Assembly (NCBI RefSeq): GCF_000758685.1
Contig: NZ_CP009286.1
Span: forward strand, 3,378,501-3,442,500
From: Paenibacillus stellifer
Lineage (GTDB): Bacteria; Bacillota; Bacilli; Paenibacillales; Paenibacillaceae
Direction of reading: 5' to 3'
Length of the DNA: 64,000 nucleotides
Positions 9,803 to 18,914 of this stretch are shown here, piece after piece. The notes under the pieces were generated by a model. The model was not told the origin of the DNA. It made no database searches and worked only from the letters and a program-made list of their open reading frames with translations. Position 1 is the first letter of the stretch, and every line of letters begins with the position of its first letter. Position numbers and translations under genes: made by a program.

Positions 9803-10356
9803 TTATACTTCCATGATTTCTTTTTCTTTGGACAGGAGTACTTTTTCGACTTCGGCGATGAACTTGTCCGTGGTCTTCTGGATGTTCTCCTGATGTCCGC
9901 GGGATTCGTCTTCCGAGATGCCGTTCTTCTCCATCTTCTTGATCTCGTCGTTGGCGTCGCGGCGGATGTTGCGGATCGCAACCTTCGCTTCTTCACCAAA
10001 CTTCTTCGTCAGCTTAACGAGCTCGCCGCGGCGTTCTTCCGTCAGCGCAGGAATCGTCAGGCGAATTGTCGTGCCGTCATTGGCCGGTGTCAGTCCGAGA
10101 TCGGATTTCATGATTGCACGCTCGATATCGTTCAGCGACGATTTATCCCAAGGCTGAATCAGCAGCGTACGGGAATCCGGCGTATTGATGTTGGCCAACT
10201 GGTTGACCGGAGTCGGCGCTCCGTAGTATTCCACTTGAATACGATCGAGCAGCGACGGGGTTGCGCGTCCGGCACGCAGAGTCGCCAGGTCGCGCTTAAG
10301 AGCCAAAATTGCTTTCTCCATGCGTTCTTCGGCGTTTTTCTTAACCGATTGCGGCA

Positions 10357-10357
<1 letters not shown>
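9803..10357 (-). CDS. frr: Ribosome recycling factor
   Basis: With EF-G it splits the post-termination ribosome. The 184 residues start [16 protein letters not shown] and end in the conserved long helices; the region [13 protein letters not shown] and the segment [17 protein letters not shown] are typical. Its ATG shares one base with the pyrH stop (TAATG), so translation is probably coupled. The weak GC hairpin near 9762-9782, between frr and uppS, does not clearly terminate transcription. Confidence 0.97.
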
Positions 10358-11884
<1,527 letters not shown>

Positions 11885-11907
11885 GATTTAATCCCTCCAG
11901 GTATTTT

Positions 11908-11952
11908 AAAAAAGGGCGGTGAGAAGGTTATCCACCTGCCAACCACCCTTTT
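11908..11952 (-). terminator. Terminator/attenuator between rpsB and tsf
   Basis: On the minus strand AAAAGGGTGGT pairs with ACCGCCCTTTT (one G-U pair) and the second arm runs into TTTTTT. The hairpin is in the 103-base gap between rpsB and tsf and probably lowers tsf expression relative to rpsB by partial termination. Confidence 0.7.
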
Positions 11953-11987
11953 CATTTAATTTCTTATTTCAGCACAGGTCCGCCAAA

Positions 11988-12689
11988 TTAAGCGGAAGTT
12001 GTGTCTTCGCCTTGGTGTGCTTCCACAACCGCGTCGGCCATTTTGCCAGTCAGCAGCTTAACGGCGCGAATTGCGTCGTCATTGCCCGGAATGACATAAT
12101 CGATTTCGTCCGGATCGCAGTTCGTGTCAACGATAGCCACAATCGGGATACCCAGCTTGCGGGCTTCGGCAACAGCGATACGCTCTTTGCGAGGATCGAT
12201 GATGAACAGGGCGCTTGGCAGGCCCTTCATGTTCTTGATGCCGCCCAGGAATTTTTCCAGACGATCTTTCTCTTTGCGGAGAATGATGACTTCCTTCTTA
12301 GGCAGAACTTCAAACGTGCCGTCCACTTCCCAAGCTTCCAGCTTCTTCAGACGGTCAATACGCTTCTGAATTGTTGAGAAGTTCGTCAGCGTGCCGCCCA
12401 GCCAGCGTTGGTTGATGAAGAACATGCCGGAACGTTCAGCTTCTTCTTTAACCGAATCTTGTGCTTGTTTCTTTGTTCCGACGAACAGGATAGTACCGCC
12501 TTCGCCTGCTACACTCTTAACAAAGTTGTAAGCTTCTTCTACTTTCTTGACTGTCTTCTGCAGGTCAATAATGTAGATTCCGTTTCTTTCAGTGAAGATA
12601 TAACGATCCATTTTCGGGTTCCAACGACGAGTCTGGTGACCGAAGTGTACCCCAGCTTCAAGAAGCTGCTTCATGGAGATTACTGCCAT
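11988..12689 (-). CDS. rpsB: 30S ribosomal protein S2
   Basis: It is a structural protein of the small subunit. The sequence begins [27 protein letters not shown] and has the family block [12 protein letters not shown]; 233 residues is normal. The ATG at 12689 lies 9 bases after AGGAGG, whereas the GTG at 12695 is only 3 bases away and is rejected. A dedicated promoter and a structured leader lie upstream. Confidence 0.97.
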   Translation of the reverse strand: MAVISMKQLLEAGVHFGHQTRRWNPKMDRYIFTERNGIYIIDLQKTVKKVEEAYNFVKSVAGEGGTILFVGTKKQAQDSVKEEAERSGMFFINQRWLGGTLTNFSTIQKRIDRLKKLEAWEVDGTFEVLPKKEVIILRKEKDRLEKFLGGIKNMKGLPSALFIIDPRKERIAVAEARKLGIPIVAIVDTNCDPDEIDYVIPGNDDAIRAVKLLTGKMADAVVEAHQGEDTTSA

Positions 12690-12745
12690 CTTCACACACC
12701 TCCTAGGTTTGGTTTATTGTGTGTCCCTCCGCCGGCTTCATCTTG

Positions 12746-12782
12746 CAGCAAGACTTTCTTCGGAAGAAAGCACCGCTTGCTG
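12746..12782 (-). promoter_or_regulatory. Structured rpsB mRNA leader hairpin
   Basis: An outer helix CAGCAAG/CTTGCTG (12746-12752 with 12776-12782) encloses an inner 8-bp inverted repeat CTTTCTTC/GAAGAAAG (12754-12761 with 12763-12770). It lies between the proposed promoter and the rpsB Shine-Dalgarno, as expected of an autoregulatory ribosomal protein leader. That role is inferred from position and pairing only. Confidence 0.5.
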
Positions 12783-12816
12783 TAATCAGTCGACGTGTGT
12801 TTTAACACCGTCAATT

Positions 12817-12846
12817 AATATATCATAAGACCCGGGTGAGATGCAA
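12817..12846 (-). promoter_or_regulatory. Candidate sigma-A promoter for rpsB-tsf
   Basis: On the minus strand TTGCAT (12846-12841) is separated by 18 bases from TATATT (12822-12817). It lies just after the fla/che terminator and would give an rpsB leader of about 120 bases. Confidence 0.45.
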
Positions 12847-12899
12847 CTTCCAAGTGAACGATTTTTGTCAGATTCGGTAATTCGCCGTCGGAGCCGGGA

Positions 12900-12932
12900 A
12901 GAGAACGAAACACCGCCCGAATGGGCGGTGTT
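12900..12932 (-). terminator. Terminator of the fla/che operon
   Basis: AACACCGCCC (12909-12918) and GGGCGGTGTT (12923-12932) form a perfect 10-bp stem with a GAAT loop. On the minus strand it is followed by TCGTTCTC, a moderate U-rich tail. It is 16 bases past the stop of the last gene of the operon. Confidence 0.75.
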
Positions 12933-12947
12933 CAAATAGCCTACGCG

Positions 12948-13652
12948 TTATTCTTTGATAGTGATTAGCTGCTCAATGATCGAATCCAGGCTTTGACCGG
13001 ATTTAAAGCTGTATAAGCCGTACTGGATCCTTCTCTGAATCTGACGGTTAGTCGCTGCCACCAGGAAGGCATCCTTGTCTTTGATCACCCCGGCGCCGGC
13101 CAACAGATCGGCGACCTGGCTAAGCGTAACGCCGCTTGGAATGCGAAGAATAATAGTGGCTGGGGCTGGTTTGGCTGCTGCCGGCGTTGACGGCGCAGCA
13201 GCCTTCGCAGGAGCTGTAGCCGACGAATCCGGTTTCTGTGCTGGCGATGATGGTTTCGATGGTGCAGTCGGAGAGGATGCTTTGGACGGTGCCGAAGGAG
13301 CTGTTCCTGACAACGAAGACTTGGTTCCAATGGCGGAAGGTGATGCAGTCATACTAGGCGTAGGCGCCGGAGTTGCTGTAGGCCCTCCCCCTGTGCCGGC
13401 TGCAGCCGCTTCTTGGGTAGTCTCCAGCTGAGGCGGAGGCGACCCGTTCTCGCCGTTCTGAGCCTTCCACTCTTCCTCCGTCATCAGCTTCAAGGAAGCA
13501 TCAGATACTTTTAGATTCAGTCTGGCCGCTTCCTGAATAAGCTGGCTCTTTGTAGGAGTAGACATGCCTGCAGAAATCATCAGCTGCAGCAAAAGGCCTC
13601 CGAATACTAGACCTGAACCGAGGCCAATCCAAAAGGAACGATTCTTGATCAC
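12948..13652 (-). CDS. Membrane-anchored protein with an MltG N-terminal-like domain
   Basis: The 234-residue protein has an N-terminal membrane segment (about residues 8-30), a long Ser/Pro/Ala/Thr-rich linker (about 75-160), and a C-terminal domain of about 70 residues. That domain, from ATIILRIPSGVTLSQVADLL onward, resembles the LysM-like subdomain that precedes the catalytic part of the endolytic transglycosylase MltG/YceG. The catalytic domain itself is missing. The GTG start overlaps the upstream stop in GTGA, so it is coupled to the SwrB-like gene. It is the last gene of the operon. A wall-binding or regulatory role is inferred; the enzyme activity should not be assumed. Confidence 0.7.
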   Translation of the reverse strand: MIKNRSFWIGLGSGLVFGGLLLQLMISAGMSTPTKSQLIQEAARLNLKVSDASLKLMTEEEWKAQNGENGSPPPQLETTQEAAAAGTGGGPTATPAPTPSMTASPSAIGTKSSLSGTAPSAPSKASSPTAPSKPSSPAQKPDSSATAPAKAAAPSTPAAAKPAPATIILRIPSGVTLSQVADLLAGAGVIKDKDAFLVAATNRQIQRRIQYGLYSFKSGQSLDSIIEQLITIKE

Positions 13653-14200
13653 ACCGATTCCTCCTGCTTGGCCAATTGCAGAATAAGTTGAATCTCACCG
13701 CGCTGCATCCCGGTCTTCTTGGCGATGACATCGATGGACTTGCCTTCCTCATGCAATTCAAATAACTGGGGATAGCGAAGTTTGATCGTACTAACCGGTT
13801 TGGACTTCGATTCCGTCTCTTCCCCCATGTCCTCCGATTCCTCGCGAGGAGCCGGACCGGAAATCGCCAGTTGAAGGAGTCCGCTCTCCGTCGCGGCTGT
13901 CCGGTTCTCAAGCTGGGCAATGCGGTGATGGAGAGAGTCCAGCTGCCCCTTCAGCTCGCCGATCTGCTCCTGGAGTGCCGCCTGGTTATTCTGGCTCTGT
14001 GTCTTGATCGTTCCCAGCACCTCCATCAGCTCCCGATTCTCACGCTCGATGTCGGACATATACAGCTCAAGAGCCGCCTCCACTTCCTTAACGGTCTGCT
14101 TATCTCCGCCGCCTTCCTTTTTTCGGTTACGGGAAGGTAACAAGAGCGCATATGCCAAGGCACATCCGCCAAGCAGAACAATGTACGCCCATGGTTGCAC
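13649..14200 (-). CDS. SwrB-like membrane protein (DUF6115-type)
   Basis: The 183-residue protein has one N-terminal membrane segment (about 4-22), a charged coiled-coil region (about 35-100), and a C-terminal helix-turn-helix-like segment, LFELHEEGKSIDVIAKKTGM onward. This layout and the position after sigD match B. subtilis SwrB, which promotes assembly and activation of the flagellar export apparatus. Sequence similarity outside the C-terminal segment is not obvious by eye. The GTG start has an AAAGGAG Shine-Dalgarno. The assignment rests on synteny and architecture. Confidence 0.7.
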   Translation of the reverse strand: MQPWAYIVLLGGCALAYALLLPSRNRKKEGGGDKQTVKEVEAALELYMSDIERENRELMEVLGTIKTQSQNNQAALQEQIGELKGQLDSLHHRIAQLENRTAATESGLLQLAISGPAPREESEDMGEETESKSKPVSTIKLRYPQLFELHEEGKSIDVIAKKTGMQRGEIQLILQLAKQEESV

Positions 14201-14255
14201 TTGTCTTTCTCCTTTAATTCAATTAGATGTTGCCTTGCACCCGGCCTGCCCTTTG

Positions 14256-14564
14256 TCAGAGCTTGAGGTCGATACTGTGACCTTTGTACGGATGCTCGGC
14301 CTCCTTGTCTTTGGCCTCTTCTTTCGTCTTCTCGTGCTGATTATGTCTTCCGCCTCGGCCGCGGTTACCGTCGTCCCTAATGGCCGACTCCGGGGTCTCG
14401 TCCACCTCAGGGCTGCGCTGTCCCATTTCCTGAGAATGCTTAACAGTCTGGTCAGCAAGCCCCTGCTGCTCATGGGTTGAGCGGTTATAGAGATTCTGTT
14501 GGTCCCTGCCGAGTTCCGTCGTTCTCGGTACCGCTATTTGCAATTCCACCGGTCTGAAACTCAC
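14256..14564 (-). CDS. Small hydrophilic protein of unknown function
   Basis: The 102-residue product is very rich in charged and polar residues, with no membrane segment and no recognised motif; it looks largely disordered. It has a GTG start with a GGGAGGGG Shine-Dalgarno and lies 17 bases after fapA, so it is probably translated in the fla/che operon. Function not recognised. Confidence 0.7.
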   Translation of the reverse strand: MSFRPVELQIAVPRTTELGRDQQNLYNRSTHEQQGLADQTVKHSQEMGQRSPEVDETPESAIRDDGNRGRGGRHNQHEKTKEEAKDKEAEHPYKGHSIDLKL

Positions 14565-14581
14565 TGCAATCCCCTCCCGCT

Positions 14582-15988
14582 TTACACATTCGGGCTCATG
14601 CTAATGTCTCCGTCGGAGAATCGGAATGTAACCCGCTCAGCCGTATCTTTGACGAATTTGGTATATCGGCCAATCACAATTTTGGAACCGCCGTAGATGG
14701 TTCGCACAACCTCCACCTTGGCCCGGTCTGTGTTTTCCAGCACCTGCTCAATCTCCAGAATGCGTTCACGGGTATGCGCCAGCTCTTTTTGCTGCGACTG
14801 TTTGGTGGCATTTAGCTTAATACGCATGGCTACTTTGTCAGGTCCCAGTGCTCCGCTCGCCGCCAGCTGATCCAGCAGATGAAGCGCCTTGGTTGTCTTA
14901 TCATCGTTCTCGATGAGAACCCGAAGCTGTGTGCGAAGCACATTCATTTCGTTGCGCAGCTCAGGGAGCACACCTACCTCAATGGCTGTTGCAGTCGACA
15001 TCGTATTGCCGATCGTTCTCGCGACTACTTTTTCTCCTGCCTGGACGGTACCTCCGACGATAAAACCTTTAGGCCCGTTGCACAGCACATTTCTGCCCGC
15101 TCTTACACTGGAGTGCATAATGCTCTGCGACACGATAATGTCCTGAGAAGCATTAACCGTGCCATCCTGAACGAACGACACCTTAACGTCCATGCCCGCA
15201 CTGACAATCCCCTTGTTGTACCCGATAATGCCGCCGGTAATCTCAATGCTGCCTCCGGCAATCAGCTCGGCCCCCTCGACTCCGCCGATTACACGTATGT
15301 CGCCTGCCGATTTGACAGTAAATCCGGACAGCACATTGCCCCGAATGACGACTGTACCCACAAAATCGATATTGCCAGTCGTATAGTCCACATCGCCCTT
15401 CACTTCATACAGCGGAAAAACGTTGACTTTGCCGTTATCCGTTAAGGACACCAAACCGTCAATCGCCGAATACATCGATGTTTCTTCCTGATCAACCACG
15501 ACATTCTTTCCTACCTTGAAGCGGGCGGCCTTTCCGGGCTTGGCCGGAATTTGATCGCCTGTAACCGACATACCGGGTTCCCCGGTTTCCGGAAGAACCA
15601 GCGTTGCGATCAACTGACCTTTGCGCACATTATTGAGACGAATAAGTTCTTTGTAGTCGACTCTGCCATCGTCTTTTTCTAAAGGCTTCAAGCCGTCAGC
15701 TTCCATATTAAAGTGCAGATCCACTCTGCCGTCGCTGCCATGCTGCGGAGCCCGTCCAACCGCAATCGTCACCTTGCCGGACAAATATTCCTCTGGATGG
15801 CTGACGAACCGTTCGACAATCTCCCACTGGACTCCGAAGCGTACATTATATTTCTCTAAAAAAGCACCCATCTCGTCCACCGTACAGGAAAAACCTTCTT
15901 CCCGTTTAAAGAACTCCAGATAGGCTGCATCTTTATCATCCGAAAAGCTGATATTAAAATAATCGTTCATTGCATAATGGACGACCAT
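14582..15988 (-). CDS. fapA: FapA family protein (DUF342)
   Basis: The 468-residue protein has the features of the DUF342/FapA family: an N-terminal segment, a central repetitive beta-helix-like part rich in glycine and valine (for example GNIDFVGTVVIRGNV, GGSIEITGGIIG, about residues 150-330), and a C-terminal coiled region. FapA homologues are linked with polar flagella and polymer-binding; the precise job is unsettled. The ATG at 15988 follows GGAGGAGGGGG. B. subtilis has no fapA at this point of the operon, so this is a lineage feature directly after sigD. Confidence 0.88.
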   Translation of the reverse strand: MVVHYAMNDYFNISFSDDKDAAYLEFFKREEGFSCTVDEMGAFLEKYNVRFGVQWEIVERFVSHPEEYLSGKVTIAVGRAPQHGSDGRVDLHFNMEADGLKPLEKDDGRVDYKELIRLNNVRKGQLIATLVLPETGEPGMSVTGDQIPAKPGKAARFKVGKNVVVDQEETSMYSAIDGLVSLTDNGKVNVFPLYEVKGDVDYTTGNIDFVGTVVIRGNVLSGFTVKSAGDIRVIGGVEGAELIAGGSIEITGGIIGYNKGIVSAGMDVKVSFVQDGTVNASQDIIVSQSIMHSSVRAGRNVLCNGPKGFIVGGTVQAGEKVVARTIGNTMSTATAIEVGVLPELRNEMNVLRTQLRVLIENDDKTTKALHLLDQLAASGALGPDKVAMRIKLNATKQSQQKELAHTRERILEIEQVLENTDRAKVEVVRTIYGGSKIVIGRYTKFVKDTAERVTFRFSDGDISMSPNV

Positions 15989-16013
15989 TTTCCCCCTCCT
16001 CCAACCGCTATGG

Positions 16014-16802
16014 CTAGTCGTTTTGCATCAACAAATCCCGGTTCTTTTCAAGCGTTCCCCGAAGCCTGAGAATTGCCTTAGAATGCAGCTGAGAAATTCG
16101 TGACGGAGATAGGGACATCACTTCAGCAATCTCGCTCAGGGATAAATCTTCATAATATAAAAGGGACACGACGGTCCTTTCTTTCACGGTTAGTTTCTCT
16201 ATGCCTTTAGTTAAAGTTTCCCGTAAATAGAACTCATTGACCTTACGGTCAGGATTCTTGGCCTTGTCGTCCACCAATACCGACATGCGGGTCTCCGACT
16301 CCTCTTCACGAATCGGGTCCTCCAAGGAACACAGCGTCATAACGGATACATCTTGAAGCATGCTCTGAAATTCCTGCTCGCTCACATTCAAGTACTGGCT
16401 CATTTCCTCATCGCTTACGGATCTCAAGTATTTCTGTTCCAGCTGCTGGTAAGCATCTTCTATTCTTTTGGCTTTCTCCCGTACGGAGCGCGGCACCCAG
16501 TCTCCCTGGCGAAGCGAATCGAGAATAGCGCCGCGAACACGCCAGGAGGCATAGGTTTGGAACTGCAATCCTCTTTTGTAATCGAACTTCTCGACCGCAT
16601 CAATTAGTCCCATAACGCCATTGCTCGCTAAGTCATCCTTGGATACGTTCTTGGGCAGGCCTACGGCCAGTCGCCCCGACACATAATCCACGATGTGGAG
16701 ATATTTCTCGATCAGCTTTTTTTTGGCTTCAGGATCGCCCTGTTCCTTCCATTGCTCCCAGAGTTCCTGATGCTCCAATTGAGAAGCTTTATGCTCGTTC
16801 AA
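16014..16802 (-). CDS. sigD: Flagellar/motility RNA polymerase sigma factor (SigD/FliA)
   Basis: It directs RNA polymerase to late flagellar, chemotaxis and autolysin genes. The region 2 block FDYKRGLQFQTYASWRVRGA, the WVPRSVREKAKRIE linker typical of FliA/SigD, and region 4.2 LSLSEIAEVMSLSPSRISQL are present in 262 residues. The TTG start has a GGGTG Shine-Dalgarno. Its late place in the operon makes its level depend on transcript length, as known in B. subtilis. Confidence 0.97.
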   Translation of the reverse strand: MNEHKASQLEHQELWEQWKEQGDPEAKKKLIEKYLHIVDYVSGRLAVGLPKNVSKDDLASNGVMGLIDAVEKFDYKRGLQFQTYASWRVRGAILDSLRQGDWVPRSVREKAKRIEDAYQQLEQKYLRSVSDEEMSQYLNVSEQEFQSMLQDVSVMTLCSLEDPIREEESETRMSVLVDDKAKNPDRKVNEFYLRETLTKGIEKLTVKERTVVSLLYYEDLSLSEIAEVMSLSPSRISQLHSKAILRLRGTLEKNRDLLMQND

Positions 16803-16889
16803 CGGCTTTCACCCTTCCCAAAGTGTAGTCGGCGAGTGGGCGGACCAGGTGCATCTAGTTGTTTAGCAGTACCCTGCTTTACCCGCTTA

Positions 16890-17306
16890 TTATTCTTCTT
16901 TCAGGTGACGAACGGCTTTTGCCAATTCTTCCGGATCTTTCATCGAAACCAGTTTGGGAGGCTGGAGAGGCTTAAAATCGCCACTGCCCTGGTCTGCAGC
17001 CGCCGGCTTGGGTTTGAGCAAATCCTTAAGCTCCTCTTCCTCATCCGGTGTGGACAAATCCACGGCTCCTCCGAGTGACTCGGAATCGCCGCCGGATGAT
17101 GAGAAACTGCCCTGATTTGCGGAGCCATCAGTAATGAAACCCAATACCCATCTTAGGACGAAGGCAAGCAGAAACCAGAGTATAAATCCGAATAACCCCC
17201 GATACAGGCTGGTCAGGATCAAGTTGTTCTGCAGCGAAATCAAGAAAGTAAAGGCAAAACCCAGCAACCCGCAGATTATGTTCAGCAAGATTGTTCCAAT
17301 CATCAT
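16890..17306 (-). CDS. Small membrane protein between cheD and sigD, unknown function
   Basis: The 138-residue protein has two hydrophobic segments (about 5-26 and 36-58), then a low-complexity acidic, Ser/Gly/Pro-rich tail ending in a short helical stretch EELAKAVRHLKEE. The ATG overlaps the cheD stop by one base (TAATG), so it is coupled. B. subtilis has no gene at this point. Function is not recognised; its place suggests a link with motility or SigD output. Confidence 0.75.
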   Translation of the reverse strand: MMIGTILLNIICGLLGFAFTFLISLQNNLILTSLYRGLFGFILWFLLAFVLRWVLGFITDGSANQGSFSSSGGDSESLGGAVDLSTPDEEEELKDLLKPKPAAADQGSGDFKPLQPPKLVSMKDPEELAKAVRHLKEE

Positions 17307-17803
17307 TATAATTCCTTAACGCCCTTTTGCACACTGCGGATATATAACAATCCCGAACTGCAGGCAATTTCAATCGTACGTCCGTAACTGCCGCCTGTAT
17401 CTTCTGCAATCAGCGGAATATTCAGCTGCTCCAGCGCCAGCTTGCAGGATTCCACATTTCGTGGTCCGATACGCATCGTATCATTTCCGCCTGCAAAAGC
17501 GAACATCTGAGAGCCGCCTGCCATTTTCGCCACAATTCTTCCTCTAGTTGCCCCCAGTTGCAGCAGGCGATTGAGCAGTTCGGGGATTGCGGTATCCGCA
17601 AACTTGGCAATATTGAGCATCCCTTCTCGAGCGATTTCAGAAGATGGAAGCATGACATGCGCCATGCCGCCGACTTTTTTGCCGGGATCGTACATGGTTA
17701 GGCCTACACATGAACCAAGACCGGTCGTTCGGATGATGTTGTCTTGAATGCCTACGTTGAGATCGGCCATTCCTACCTTGATTACACTTTGTTCATCAAT
17801 CAT
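17306..17803 (-). CDS. cheD: Chemoreceptor glutamine deamidase CheD
   Basis: It deamidates receptor glutamines and interacts with CheC for adaptation. The catalytic region GLGSCVGLTMYD places the cysteine at residue 32, with histidine at 49 in GGMAHVMLP. The ATG at 17803 is used here; a TTG at 17809 has better spacing from GGGAG and would add two residues. Either way it overlaps the end of cheC. The next gene starts on its stop codon. Confidence 0.95.
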   Translation of the reverse strand: MIDEQSVIKVGMADLNVGIQDNIIRTTGLGSCVGLTMYDPGKKVGGMAHVMLPSSEIAREGMLNIAKFADTAIPELLNRLLQLGATRGRIVAKMAGGSQMFAFAGGNDTMRIGPRNVESCKLALEQLNIPLIAEDTGGSYGRTIEIACSSGLLYIRSVQKGVKEL

Positions 17804-18422
17804 GCTCAAACGGCACTCCCAGGGATGTAAAGATTTTTGGGAATGACTCCGGATCGGGGATCAGAAAAAACTGGCCTTCAATTTCGTCTTTGCCCTCCAG
17901 AAATGTCGTATCGATCAGCAGCGCGTCGTCGCCCATTTGGCCGAACTGCAGAAGCCCGTAGCTCAAAATTGCTCCAGCCATATCCATAGCCAGGGCCGGA
18001 ACTGTCGGATACATGGTGAGAGAAGTAAAATCAGCAAGCGACGAAAGGTAGGAACCCGCCAGAATATTGCCGATCTCGTTAAGCGCCGACAGCTCCATTT
18101 CGCTCAGTTCATCCTCTGAGACTTCGGAGATGCCCGCCACCCGGTTCAGTAAGCTGCGTGCAGCATCAGGAGTTAGAATAAAGAACAAATTCCCCGGTGC
18201 TTCACCCTCTACCCGCAGAAAGACAGCGTAGACCAGCTCTTCCGCTCCTCCGACTTTGTCTGCGATTTCTTCAAAGCCCAGCAATTGAACTTTGGGGACT
18301 GCCATGTCGATCGGTTTATTCAGGAGCTGGGACAACGCGGTGGCTGCGTTCCCGGCTCCGATATTCCCGACTTCTTTAAGCACGTCCATCTTGAAGTCTT
18401 TCTGGTGCTTGAACAGTTCCAC
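17796..18422 (-). CDS. cheC: CheY-P phosphatase CheC
   Basis: It dephosphorylates CheY-P and binds CheD. Two phosphatase motifs of the CheC/CheX/FliY family are visible: EVGNIGAGNAATAL near the N-terminus and EIGNILAGSYLSSL near the middle. The 208 residues match the family. It starts 4 bases after the cheW stop and overlaps cheD, consistent with coordinated synthesis of the two partners. Confidence 0.95.
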   Translation of the reverse strand: MELFKHQKDFKMDVLKEVGNIGAGNAATALSQLLNKPIDMAVPKVQLLGFEEIADKVGGAEELVYAVFLRVEGEAPGNLFFILTPDAARSLLNRVAGISEVSEDELSEMELSALNEIGNILAGSYLSSLADFTSLTMYPTVPALAMDMAGAILSYGLLQFGQMGDDALLIDTTFLEGKDEIEGQFFLIPDPESFPKIFTSLGVPFEHD

Positions 18423-18426
18423 AGAA

Positions 18427-18888
18427 TTAACCCTCTAGACTTTCCAACTGCACGATTTCGCTCTTATTGAGAACTTCCGCCAGATTAAGCATAATCAACA
18501 GGCGGTCATCTCCGATCTTGGCCACCCCGTCAAGATATTTGGCCTTGATCCCACCGACTACTTCAGGCGGAGTATCAATAGAGTCGCGGTTCAGATCGAT
18601 TACATCATTGGCAGAATCCACAATAAAGCCGACTTCCATTTCGTTCACGTTGACAATAATTACCCGGGTCTGGTCGGTATGCTCCGACTCATCGAGTCCG
18701 AATCTTCCGCGAAGATCGATTACCGGAATAACCACTCCCCGCAAATTGATGACGCCTTTGATGAAAGCATAAGTCTTGGGAACACGGGTAATCGGCATCA
18801 TACGTTCAATCGTCTGCACCTTATCGACTTCAATTCCATATTCCTCGGTACCCAGTTTAAAGACAATCACTTTGATATCTTCAGCCAT
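18427..18888 (-). CDS. cheW: Chemotaxis coupling protein CheW
   Basis: It links chemoreceptors to CheA. It is a single SH3-like CheW domain of 153 residues with KLGTEEYGIEVDKVQTIE and the conserved INLRGVVIPVIDLRGRF core. The ATG has a GGGAGG Shine-Dalgarno and lies between cheA and cheC. Confidence 0.96.
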   Translation of the reverse strand: MAEDIKVIVFKLGTEEYGIEVDKVQTIERMMPITRVPKTYAFIKGVINLRGVVIPVIDLRGRFGLDESEHTDQTRVIIVNVNEMEVGFIVDSANDVIDLNRDSIDTPPEVVGGIKAKYLDGVAKIGDDRLLIMLNLAEVLNKSEIVQLESLEG

Positions 18889-18914
18889 TTGATGAACCTC
18901 CCTATGGATTTCCC

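Noticed and set aside
9724..9999. N-terminal extension of UppS
   Set aside because: The extra residues are basic low complexity antisense-frame sequence over frr; the ATG at 9723 has a good Shine-Dalgarno and gives the family length.
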